From contig JAKIWU010000032.1 of the NCBI GenBank assembly GCA_022749905.1, forward strand, positions 1 to 11,075: a stretch of 11,075 nt of DNA, given 5' to 3'. Positions 1 through 6,515 of this stretch are shown here, piece by piece. The DNA comes from Thermoplasmata archaeon. GTDB taxonomy: Archaea > Thermoplasmatota > Thermoplasmata > Lutacidiplasmatales > UBA184. Positions within the stretch are counted from its first letter, which is position 1. Every line of letters starts with the position of its first letter. Below the pieces are notes generated by a model. That model saw only the letters and a program-made list of their open reading frames with translations. It made no database searches and had not been told where the DNA came from. Made by a program: the position numbers and the translations under genes.

Positions 1-717
1 ATCGGCGGGAGCCAGGGGCGAGGCGAGGCCACCGGTCGCGGTTGCGCCTACGTCATCCGGGAGGCCGCGCCGCATGCCGGGGTCAAGGTCCGTGGCGGTA
101 CCGTGGCGGTCCAGGGGTACGGCAATGCGGGCAGCGTCGCCGCGAAGATCCTCTACGATGAGCAGGGAGCGAAGATCGTCGCAGCCTCGGATACCAAGGG
201 CGGCGTCCACAATCCCGCCGGCATCAACCCGCACGAGCTCGAGGCGCACAAGCACAAGACCGGGAGCGTCGTCGGGTTCAAGGGTTCGAAGCCTGTCTCG
301 AACGAGGACCTCCTCCAGCTGAAGGTCGACATCCTCATCCCCGCCGCTCTCGAGAACGTCATCACCGCGCAGAACGCCGACAAGATCCAGGCGAAGATCG
401 TCGCCGAGGCGGCGAACGGTCCCACCGTCCCGGAGGCGGACACGATCCTCTTCCAGAAGAAGATCACCGTGCTGCCCGACATCCTCGCGAATGCGGGCGG
501 TGTGACGGTGAGCTACTTCGAATGGGCGCAGGACATGCAGGGCTTCTTCTGGCCGCTCGCCGACGTGACGAAGAAGCTCGAGGAGATCATGGTCCAGTCG
601 TACGCGGACACGCACAAGCTCGCCGAAGAGCACAAGATCCACAACCGCACGGCCGCCTACGCCCTCGCGATCCAGCGGGTCGCGGACGCGATCAAGATCC
701 GCGGCATCTACCCGTAG
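1..717 (+). CDS. gdhA: Glutamate dehydrogenase, C-terminal part (5' end outside window)
   Basis: This is the last 238 residues of a Glu/Leu/Phe/Val-type dehydrogenase, which interconverts glutamate and 2-oxoglutarate plus ammonia in the cytoplasm using NAD(P). The frame is open from the first base, so the catalytic-lysine half lies outside the window. Visible residues 2-14 carry the GGSxGRxEATGRG segment that opens the second domain. The nucleotide-binding fingerprint GYGNAG is at residues 39-44, followed by the ASDTKGG strand end. The conserved AEAANGPT and ILANAGGV segments come next, and the protein finishes with the typical RGIYP end. I cannot decide NAD versus NADP preference from this. 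No stem plus T-run follows the stop, and the next gene begins 65 bases later on the same strand without a TATA-like box, so read-through is possible. It fits amino-acid catabolism together with aspA and the aminotransferase. The family call is very secure. Confidence 0.95.
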   Translation: MGGSQGRGEATGRGCAYVIREAAPHAGVKVRGGTVAVQGYGNAGSVAAKILYDEQGAKIVAASDTKGGVHNPAGINPHELEAHKHKTGSVVGFKGSKPVSNEDLLQLKVDILIPAALENVITAQNADKIQAKIVAEAANGPTVPEADTILFQKKITVLPDILANAGGVTVSYFEWAQDMQGFFWPLADVTKKLEEIMVQSYADTHKLAEEHKIHNRTAAYALAIQRVADAIKIRGIYP

Positions 718-782
718 GCACGGCGGCACCCATCGCCTCGGAAGGCTGAAGAGGGCCGACCGGCAAGACCTCCCGTCGAGCC

Positions 783-1397
783 ATGGCGAACGAGTTCCCG
801 AAGTGTCGTCGCACGACCTGGGCCGATGTCGACCGCTGGTCCGATACGATCGCCGCCCGGGTGCGGGACCTCAACAAGATCCCTGAGACGATCGTGGCCC
901 TGACGCGCGGGGGTTGGGTACCGGGTCGCCTTCTCGCCGACCGCCTCGGAGTCCGACGGATGGTGTCGATCCGCGCTCAGCACTGGGGGGTAACGGCCAC
1001 GCCGAGCGGCAAGGCGGAGCTCACCGAGGGACTGAGCGGCCCCGTCGACGGCCATTCCGTCCTCGTGGTCGACGACATCACCGACACGGGCGAGAGCCTC
1101 GAGCTCGCCTCGGCCGCCGTCCTGAAGGCACGCGCCCGCCAGGTGGAGTCCGCGGCGTTCCTGCACATCGGCCACTCGAAGTTCATCCCGACCTACTATG
1201 CGGAGGAGATCCCGCGGGACGCCTGGGTCTGGGTCGTCTTCCCCTGGAACTACTGGGAGGACCTCGCGACGCTCGCGGGCCGCGCGTACGCCGAGGCGCA
1301 CAGCGTCGACGGCGCGAGGAAGATCCTCGCCCAGCGTTGCCGGCTCGAAGTCCCGGCGGCCGACGTCGAGCGCGTGATCCTCGAGGCGCGTCCCTAG
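783..1397 (+). CDS. Purine-type phosphoribosyltransferase (COG2236/Hpt1-like)
   Basis: This is a 204-residue type I phosphoribosyltransferase, expected to join PRPP to a purine base (hypoxanthine, xanthine or guanine) in salvage. The PRPP loop VVDDITDTGES lies around residues 95-105, with the two key aspartates at D97 and D98. The N-terminal half has the ALTRGGWVPGRLLAD segment (from about residue 39), typical of archaeal xanthine/hypoxanthine-type enzymes. The WVVFPWNYWED segment (about residues 150-160) also fits that family. The start is ATG 783, with no Shine-Dalgarno and no AT-rich box at the expected distance. It may therefore be transcribed from the glutamate dehydrogenase promoter. 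Its stop overlaps the stop of the convergent DUF373 gene by four bases. The exact base specificity cannot be read from sequence, so no gene symbol is given. Confidence 0.88.
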   Translation: MANEFPKCRRTTWADVDRWSDTIAARVRDLNKIPETIVALTRGGWVPGRLLADRLGVRRMVSIRAQHWGVTATPSGKAELTEGLSGPVDGHSVLVVDDITDTGESLELASAAVLKARARQVESAAFLHIGHSKFIPTYYAEEIPRDAWVWVVFPWNYWEDLATLAGRAYAEAHSVDGARKILAQRCRLEVPAADVERVILEARP

Positions 1398-2500
1398 CTG
1401 GTCGGGGAGTCGGAACTCGACGCGTCCACGCGCGTTGCCGCGATCGCGCGGGCCTTGAGGTACTGCTGGAGGATGCCAGCGCCGATCACGAGCGCAAGCC
1501 CCGCGAGGATCGTGCTGACGACGAGGGGGAGGCTCCCGGGGGCGACGAGCCCCTCGAGGGACTCGACCGCGAAGACGATCCCGTAGGAGACGAGCCCGAT
1601 CCCGCCGATCGAGGTCGTCGCGATGAAGAACGAGCGCGGGAGCCTGCCGTGGAGGAAGTAGCGCCGCACGGCGCGCCCGCTTTCCCAGACGAACGAAGCG
1701 ATGAGCCAGAAGATGAGCGCGGCCTGCATGAACAGGAGCGCGCGGTCGATCGGGGTCTTCTGGGGGATCGCGACGGAGACGTTGTACCCCGAGAGAAAGC
1801 CGAGCCCGACGAGCGCGATCGCGAAGAGGCCGAAGCCGAACGCCACCGAGCCCTGCCGGATGTCCGTCGAGGCCGAGCGCAAGGCATCGATCAGCGCCTC
1901 GTCGATGTCGAACGTCCAGAAGATCAGGTAGACCCCAAGCAGGATCACGAGGCCGATCACGCCGTAGCCGATGACGCCACCGGCTGCGGCGAGGCCCAAG
2001 GTAAGCAGTGCGAGCGCGAGGGGCAGGACGGTCTTCGCGCGGAGCTTCGGGTCCTTGAGCGCCTTTAGGACGGTGTAGTAGGTCGATTCGAGGCTCGCGC
2101 TCTGACGGATGTAGACCCGCTGAACGCCATCGATGCGGACCCGCGAGTAGAGGATCGGGTAGAGGTACTCGTCCTCGGCCCCGTCGGAGACGAGGATCGC
2201 GGACTCCGCCGGATGCGCTTGGAGGACGCGATCGAACTGGTCCGCGACCTTCCGGTCGGAGACGACGCCGACCTTCGGAGAGCCCGTGAGGGCGACGACC
2301 TCGACCTCCTCTCCTGCCGCCCGGAGCTCGTCGTGGAGCCGGATCGCGGCGAAGAGCGCATTCGTGTCGGAGTCCTCGGGATCCGCGATGCCGAGCCGCG
2401 TCGCGGCGTCGAGGACCCGTTCGCGGCCGACGACCGGGCCGACCACCCCGGCCTTGCGGCCGAGGTCGTCATCTCTGTCGACAGAGACGACGAGCTTCAT
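1394..2500 (-). CDS. DUF373 family integral membrane protein
   Basis: This is a 368-residue archaeal DUF373 protein of unknown function. The soluble N-terminal part (about residues 1-155) holds the family hallmarks: SVDRDDDLGRKAG near residues 6-18, GIADPEDSDTNA at 37-48, LVSDGAEDE at 103-111 and SRVRIDGVQRVYI near 119-131. Its acidic clusters look like a possible metal or nucleotide site, but this is only an inference. Six hydrophobic segments follow at about 157-175, 178-196, 217-238, 252-272, 291-313 and 324-345, so the protein is anchored in the membrane. I chose ATG 2500 rather than an in-frame ATG at 2527. The family begins with MKLVVSVDRD, and a TATA-like box sits 29-30 bases upstream of 2500, which suits a leaderless start. 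It diverges from proS and converges on the phosphoribosyltransferase. Confidence 0.9.
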   Translation of the reverse strand: MKLVVSVDRDDDLGRKAGVVGPVVGRERVLDAATRLGIADPEDSDTNALFAAIRLHDELRAAGEEVEVVALTGSPKVGVVSDRKVADQFDRVLQAHPAESAILVSDGAEDEYLYPILYSRVRIDGVQRVYIRQSASLESTYYTVLKALKDPKLRAKTVLPLALALLTLGLAAAGGVIGYGVIGLVILLGVYLIFWTFDIDEALIDALRSASTDIRQGSVAFGFGLFAIALVGLGFLSGYNVSVAIPQKTPIDRALLFMQAALIFWLIASFVWESGRAVRRYFLHGRLPRSFFIATTSIGGIGLVSYGIVFAVESLEGLVAPGSLPLVVSTILAGLALVIGAGILQQYLKARAIAATRVDASSSDSPTS

Positions 2501-2525
2501 CGTCCGCAATAGCCGGCCACTTCCC

Positions 2526-2533
2526 ATAAGAAT
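2526..2533 (-). promoter_or_regulatory. TATA-like box for the DUF373 gene
   Basis: On the minus strand this reads ATTCTTAT, an AT-rich island in GC-rich DNA. Its centre is 29-30 bases upstream of ATG 2500. That spacing matches an archaeal TATA box serving a leaderless transcript, and no Shine-Dalgarno sequence precedes the start codon. Confidence 0.5.
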
Positions 2534-2574
2534 CTAGGTCCGACTCGAAGCATGCCCGAGCGTCTCCTGACACG

Positions 2575-2580
2575 CTTTAA
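2575..2580 (+). promoter_or_regulatory. TATA-like box for proS
   Basis: The sequence CTTTAA is centred 29-30 bases before the proS ATG at 2607. It is the only AT-rich stretch in the right position, and no ribosome-binding site lies before the start. This suggests a leaderless mRNA. Together with the box at 2526-2533 it makes a compact divergent promoter region. Confidence 0.5.
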
Positions 2581-2606
2581 CCGAAGGGACCTCCCGGTCC
2601 TCCGGG

Positions 2607-4031
2607 ATGGCCGATCTCCCGGACAAGAGCTCCGCCTTCATCGATTGGTACCTCGCCGTCGTCGAGGCAGCGGGCCTCTCGGACAAGCGCTACCCGGTCA
2701 AGGGCATGAACGTCTGGACCCCGTACGGCTTCCTCGCCCGCCGCCAGCTCGACCGCGTGATGTCGCGGGAGATCGAGGCAACGGCGAGCCGACCAGTCGA
2801 GTTCCCCACCCTGATCCCTGCGAACGAGTTCCAGAAGGAAGGCGAACACATCAAGGGGTTCGACGCCCAGGTCTTCTGGGTCACGAAGGGCGGGTCGACC
2901 GAGCTCGACATGCCGCTCGCCCTCCGTCCGACGAGCGAGACCGCGATCTATCCGGTGTTCGCCCTCTGGGTGCGCTCGCACCGGGACCTGCCGCTCAACG
3001 TCTACCAGATCGTCAACACGTTCCGCTACGAGACGAAGACCACGCGACCCTTCCTCAGGGTTCGGGAGATCCACTTCTTCGAGGAGCATACCTGCCAGGT
3101 CGACGAGGCGGCGGCCGACGCGCGGGTCCGCTCGAACCTCGAAGCCTTCGCGAAGATGGCGCACTCCCTCGCTCTGCCGTTCGTCCCGGTGCGACGACCG
3201 GAATGGGACAAGTTCCCCGGCGCGTACTACTCGGTGGCGCTCGACATCCCGATCGGGGGCGTGCGGACGCTCCAGATCGGGAGCATCCACCACTATCAGG
3301 AGAACTTCTCGAAACCCTACGGGATCTCCTACGAGACCCCGGAGGGGAACCGCAAGCCGGTCCAGCAGACGACCTTCGGACTCTCCGAACGCCTGATCGG
3401 GGCACTCCTCGCCGTCCACGGCGATGCAAAGGGGGCGGTCTTTCCGAGCGAGATCGCGCCCTACCAGATCGTGATCGTCCCGATCTCCGGAAAGGGAGCC
3501 GATGGCATGGACGCCTTCATCGGGGGCCTCGCGACGCGCCTGCAGGACCGGGGACTCCGATGCTGGGTCGATCGCTCGGAGGACCGCCCGGGCGCGAAGT
3601 ACTACAAGTGGGAGACCGCCGGGGTTCCCCTCCGCCTCGAGATCGGGCCGAGAGAATCCGCAGCCGGGACCGTCACCGCGGTCGATCGGCTCGGTCGCAA
3701 GGGCTCGATCGGACCCACGGACCTTGAAGCCGGCATCGTTCGGAAGCTCTCGGAGTTTGACGAGGAGCTTCGGAAGCGTGCGCTCGCCACGTTCCAACAG
3801 TCGTTCGCGACGGCGACCACCCTCGAGGAGCTCCGGAACTCGAAGCACGTACGGGTGGTGCCCTGGTGCGGAACGGAGGCCTGCGGACACGCGATCGAGA
3901 CCGCGATCGATGGGTCGCTCCTCGGAGTGCCCGAGTCGGATCTCCCGATCGCCGTTCCGGCCCCCGGACTCTGTGTCGCGTGCCACTCAACGGGCCCGAC
4001 CAAGTGGGCGCTCGCGGGGCAGCCCCTCTGA
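2607..4031 (+). CDS. proS: Prolyl-tRNA synthetase, archaeal/eukaryotic type
   Basis: This is a 474-residue class II synthetase that charges tRNA-Pro with proline. The catalytic core carries the RPTSET loop at 107-112, the motif 2 region at 138-160 (FRYETK through FFEEHT), and a motif 3 region at about 255-273 with GLSERLIGA. The anticodon-binding domain follows at about 286-385. A C-terminal zinc-binding domain has cysteines at 421, 426, 456 and 459. There is no bacterial editing insertion, and the length suits the archaeal class. The start ATG 2607 is supported by the family N-terminus (short lead into FIDWYLAVVEAAGL) and by a TATA-like box about 29 bases upstream. One oddity is the end: the protein stops in WALAGQPL, whereas this type of ProRS commonly ends in a tyrosine that reaches the active site. 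It converges on a small membrane-protein gene 33 bases downstream. Confidence 0.96.
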   Translation: MADLPDKSSAFIDWYLAVVEAAGLSDKRYPVKGMNVWTPYGFLARRQLDRVMSREIEATASRPVEFPTLIPANEFQKEGEHIKGFDAQVFWVTKGGSTELDMPLALRPTSETAIYPVFALWVRSHRDLPLNVYQIVNTFRYETKTTRPFLRVREIHFFEEHTCQVDEAAADARVRSNLEAFAKMAHSLALPFVPVRRPEWDKFPGAYYSVALDIPIGGVRTLQIGSIHHYQENFSKPYGISYETPEGNRKPVQQTTFGLSERLIGALLAVHGDAKGAVFPSEIAPYQIVIVPISGKGADGMDAFIGGLATRLQDRGLRCWVDRSEDRPGAKYYKWETAGVPLRLEIGPRESAAGTVTAVDRLGRKGSIGPTDLEAGIVRKLSEFDEELRKRALATFQQSFATATTLEELRNSKHVRVVPWCGTEACGHAIETAIDGSLLGVPESDLPIAVPAPGLCVACHSTGPTKWALAGQPL

Positions 4032-4064
4032 CCTAGGCGATCCTGGGCAGCGGGCCGGGCGGTT

Positions 4065-4331
4065 CTACGGCGGTTCTCCGGCAGGTGTGGGCGGGTTCGG
4101 CGTCACGAGCCACATACCCGCGAGTCCGAACGCGAGGAGCGTGATGGTCACGGCGTAGACGCCGTTGTCCGTCCAGTATCCGTAGGAGATCCCCCACAAC
4201 AGATAGAAGGCGACCGCGAGGACGATCAGGGTCCCGAATCCCCAGAAGGAGAGCCTCCGAACGAGGGAAATGGTGGGCGCCGGACTGGGCTCCGAAGCGG
4301 CGGCGGCCGAAAGAGTTGGGGTCGGGTCCAT
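4065..4331 (-). CDS. Small two-helix membrane protein of unknown function
   Basis: This is an 88-residue protein I do not recognise. Residues 1-26 are rich in Ala, Ser, Pro and Thr and end in a small basic patch (RR at 25-26). Two hydrophobic helices follow at about 28-48 and 57-77, separated by a short GYWTDNGV loop, and the tail is proline-rich. The layout suggests a helical hairpin with both ends on the same side of the membrane. I prefer it over overlapping frames because of this clean membrane pattern and a TATA-like box 30 bases before its ATG. It lies tail to tail with proS and diverges from the methyltransferase. No catalytic motif is visible, so no function is assigned. Confidence 0.7.
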   Translation of the reverse strand: MDPTPTLSAAAASEPSPAPTISLVRRLSFWGFGTLIVLAVAFYLLWGISYGYWTDNGVYAVTITLLAFGLAGMWLVTPNPPTPAGEPP

Positions 4332-4357
4332 CGCAGGGGATTCGAGTCGACCCTCGG

Positions 4358-4365
4358 ATGATAAC
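4358..4365 (-). promoter_or_regulatory. TATA-like box for the small membrane protein
   Basis: On the minus strand this reads GTTATCAT, centred about 30 bases upstream of ATG 4331. It overlaps a perfect short palindrome, TAAC-T-GTTA (4362-4370), which might also be a regulator site. The position fits a leaderless archaeal promoter. Confidence 0.45.
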
Positions 4366-4424
4366 TGTTACGCTCGCAGCTCGCGCATCCAATCCCGGAG
4401 AGTCGGGCTGGCGGTTTCACGAGG

Positions 4425-4430
4425 CGTATT
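4425..4430 (+). promoter_or_regulatory. Weak TATA-like box for the methyltransferase
   Basis: The sequence CGTATT is centred about 30 bases upstream of ATG 4458. It is a poor match to a TATA box. I list it only because its spacing equals that of the stronger boxes in this window and because no other AT-rich site precedes this gene. Confidence 0.25.
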
Positions 4431-4457
4431 CCCATCCGGTGTCTTGCTCCGCCTTGG

Positions 4458-5267
4458 ATGACGAGCGACGGGGGTTCACCGGGGGCGCACCCGTCCCTCG
4501 TTCCGCCCTCCATCCGGACGGCCTCCGACGGGTCACCCTACCCCGAGCGCGAGGGCCCCGGATTCGAGCGCGAGATTCGCGCCATGTTCGCCAGCATTGC
4601 GGCCGGCTACGATTGGTTCGACCACGTCGCCTCGCTGGGTGGGGATTTTCTCTGGAGGCCGAGGGCGTTCTGGGACCTTGACCGATTCCGGAGAGGGAGC
4701 GCGCCGAGCCGCGTCCTCGATGTAGGCTGTGGTCCGGGCCACCTCGCGGTACTGGCGGCGCGCCGATTCCCGAATGCCCGAGTGGTGGGGGTCGATTTCA
4801 CGGGCGCGATGCTGGAGCGGGCGCGGCGCCGCGCGCTCCCCGATTCGGTGCGGGATCGACTCGCTTGGGGCAAAGCCAACTGCCTCCGCCTGCCATTTCG
4901 ATCAGGAACCTTCGACCTCGTCACGTCGGCGTTCATGGTCCGAAGCCTCTCGAGCCTTCCCGAGGGGATCGCCGAGTTGCGGCGCGTGCTCACATCGGGT
5001 GGGACGCTCCTGACGCTCGAGATCACCGAACCGGAGCCCGGCTGGTTCCGCGCGCTGTTTGACTCCTTCTTTGACACGGTCGTCCCCTGGCTCGGAAGGC
5101 TCGTCCATCGGGAAGGTCCGTACCGCTACTTGCCTGAATCTCTCAAGCGTCTGCCGGACCGTGGGACCATGGTCCGGATGTTCCAGGAGGGAGGGTTCAC
5201 CCCCGTCGAGGCGCGGGTTCAATCGATGGGCATCGTCACGACGTTCCTTGCGGGAGTTCCCGCGTAG
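4458..5267 (+). CDS. UbiE/MenG-like SAM-dependent C-methyltransferase
   Basis: This is a 269-residue class I SAM methyltransferase resembling UbiE/MenG (COQ5), which methylate the ring of quinone precursors. After about 40 residues of Pro/Ser-rich lead, the family opening MFASIAAGYDWFDHV is at 43-57. SAM motif I, VLDVGCGPGH, is at 86-95 and the acidic end of strand 2 is D113. RRVLTSGGTLLTLEITEP (about 175-192) matches the post-motif region. YRYLPESLKRLP at 222-233 matches the second family signature, and the protein ends with the expected SMGIVT segment. The usual GxRN stretch is replaced by MVRS, so the substrate could differ from demethylmenaquinone. ATG 4458 is used because no other in-frame start occurs before residue 43, which would cut into the domain. 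No other quinone gene is visible nearby, so the role in menaquinone synthesis is inferred. Confidence 0.8.
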   Translation: MTSDGGSPGAHPSLVPPSIRTASDGSPYPEREGPGFEREIRAMFASIAAGYDWFDHVASLGGDFLWRPRAFWDLDRFRRGSAPSRVLDVGCGPGHLAVLAARRFPNARVVGVDFTGAMLERARRRALPDSVRDRLAWGKANCLRLPFRSGTFDLVTSAFMVRSLSSLPEGIAELRRVLTSGGTLLTLEITEPEPGWFRALFDSFFDTVVPWLGRLVHREGPYRYLPESLKRLPDRGTMVRMFQEGGFTPVEARVQSMGIVTTFLAGVPA

Positions 5268-5338
5268 CGCTCGGGTTCGGTCGGCTCGGTTTCGGTCGAT
5301 CCCTTGGCGGGACGGAACGGTGCTCGGGAGAGGGAGCC

Positions 5339-5346
5339 GTTATGAT
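5339..5346 (+). promoter_or_regulatory. Possible TATA-like box for the aminotransferase
   Basis: The sequence GTTATGAT is centred about 33 bases upstream of ATG 5376, slightly farther than the other boxes. If it is used, the transcript would begin around 5370 and would not include the purine-rich element at 5355-5363. Confidence 0.35.
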
Positions 5347-5354
5347 TCCGCTAC

Positions 5355-5363
5355 GGGAGGAGG
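5355..5363 (+). promoter_or_regulatory. Shine-Dalgarno-like sequence before the aminotransferase
   Basis: GGGAGGAGG ends 12 bases before ATG 5376. It is the only strong Shine-Dalgarno match I found ahead of a start codon in this window. It would matter only if transcription begins upstream, for example by read-through from the methyltransferase gene, because the TATA-like box at 5339-5346 predicts a start point downstream of it. Confidence 0.35.
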
Positions 5364-5375
5364 CGAACGCCCCCG

Positions 5376-6509
5376 ATGACCGAGCCCCCGTTCGATGCCT
5401 TCCGGTACGCGCACGAGCACCGAAAGGAGGTCGTCTGGATGAGCCAGAACACCAACCATCTCGTGCCCCCCGAGATCGCTTCGGCCGCGATCGAGGAGGC
5501 GCTTCGGGAGCGCCGCTACGAGGGGTACCCGTTCGCCCCCGGACTTCCCGAGCTGCGCGATCTCGTCACCGCGGACTTCGGGTTCTCCTCGGACGAGGCC
5601 GTCCAGATCACCTCGGGGGGGACCGAGGCGCTCTACATGCTCGCCCGCGCGCTCCTCTCCTCCGGCGACGAGGTCATCGCGTCCGACCCGAGCTACCTCA
5701 TCATCCACAAGTTCGTCGAGCTCTCGGGCTCCCGGACCCGGAACCTCGAGATCTACCAACCCCCGTTCCGCCTCACGTCGGACGCCGTCCGAGCAGCGAT
5801 CGGGCCGAAGACCCGGATGATCCTGCTCATCGATCCCCTCAACCCTCTCGGCTCGGGCTACCCCGAGTCCGAGGTCCGCGCGATCGCCGAGCTCGCGCAG
5901 GACCACAAGCTCTGGATCCTCAACGATGTCACGTACCGAGACTTCGCCGAGCATCACACGCTCGCGAGGACGTTCGCCCCGTCCGAGACCATCACCGTCT
6001 GGTCGGTCTCGAAGAACTGCGGCCTCGCAGGGCTCCGCCTCGGAGGGCTCGCCGGTCCGAAGGAGCTCGTCCAGCGGATCGCGCGGTACAACACGAACGA
6101 CCTCGGCGTGAACATCCTCGCCCAGGTGGCGGCGGCGGCGACGCTCCGGACGAAATCGCGATGGTTGGGGAGCGTGCTCGCGCAGACCCGCGCGAATCAG
6201 CAACGGATCCGCGATGTGGTGGCAACGGTGCCGGGCACCTCGTTGCCGGTCTATCCCTCCCAGGCGAACATGTTCGTGATCGACCTCGCCAAGGCCGGGG
6301 TCGCACCCGAGGAGCTCCAGAAGGAACTCCTCCTGAAGCACGGCGTCTTCCTTCGTTCGGGGAGTTACCTCTCGCCCAAGTTCGGCGGCCAGTTCATCCG
6401 CGCCTCGTTCTCGAACCCGCCGAAGGACATCGAGGCCTTCGCGAAGGCGTTCCCCGCCGCCGTCGCGACAGTCCGGCCACGAGCCTCGGCGGTGGCCAGG
6501 GCGAGCTGA
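5376..6509 (+). CDS. PLP-dependent aminotransferase, class I/II
   Basis: This is a 377-residue fold-type I aminotransferase, predicted to move amino groups between an amino acid and an oxoacid. The PLP lysine is K213 in SVSKNCGLAGLRLGG. The asparagine that contacts PLP is N156 in DPLNPLG, and the aspartate facing the pyridine nitrogen is D184 in NDVTYRDF. SGGTEALYM near residues 85-93 is the phosphate-side loop, and the carboxylate-binding arginine is probably in FIRASFS near residue 345. The active-site loop differs from the common NPxNPTG form (D for the first N, L for T), which suggests an archaeal subfamily rather than a standard AspAT or HisC. Substrate cannot be assigned. The gene follows the methyltransferase on the same strand by 108 bases and converges on taw2 with a six-base gap. 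Confidence 0.88.
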   Translation: MTEPPFDAFRYAHEHRKEVVWMSQNTNHLVPPEIASAAIEEALRERRYEGYPFAPGLPELRDLVTADFGFSSDEAVQITSGGTEALYMLARALLSSGDEVIASDPSYLIIHKFVELSGSRTRNLEIYQPPFRLTSDAVRAAIGPKTRMILLIDPLNPLGSGYPESEVRAIAELAQDHKLWILNDVTYRDFAEHHTLARTFAPSETITVWSVSKNCGLAGLRLGGLAGPKELVQRIARYNTNDLGVNILAQVAAAATLRTKSRWLGSVLAQTRANQQRIRDVVATVPGTSLPVYPSQANMFVIDLAKAGVAPEELQKELLLKHGVFLRSGSYLSPKFGGQFIRASFSNPPKDIEAFAKAFPAAVATVRPRASAVARAS

Positions 6510-6515
6510 TCGACC

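Noticed and set aside
914..2068. Open frame of 384 codons on the plus strand crossing the phosphoribosyltransferase and DUF373 genes
   Set aside because: It spans two well-supported genes in other frames, is charged and repetitive in composition, and matches no family I know.
2577..3986. Open frame of 469 codons on the minus strand opposite proS
   Set aside because: The composition is Arg/Glu/Gly/Asp-rich and shows no motif. proS on the plus strand has all class II synthetase motifs, so this is a shadow frame of GC-rich coding DNA.
5276..5298. Direct repeat TTCGGTCG (5276-5283 and 5291-5298) downstream of the methyltransferase
   Set aside because: Two 8-base copies with a 15-base period in GC-rich intergenic DNA are weak evidence. 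There is no T-run for a terminator and no clear link to a start codon.
5340..6341. Open frame of 333 codons on the minus strand opposite the aminotransferase
   Set aside because: It has the same low-complexity Arg/Glu/Gly composition, no domain and no promoter-like box. The plus-strand aminotransferase explains the coding signal.
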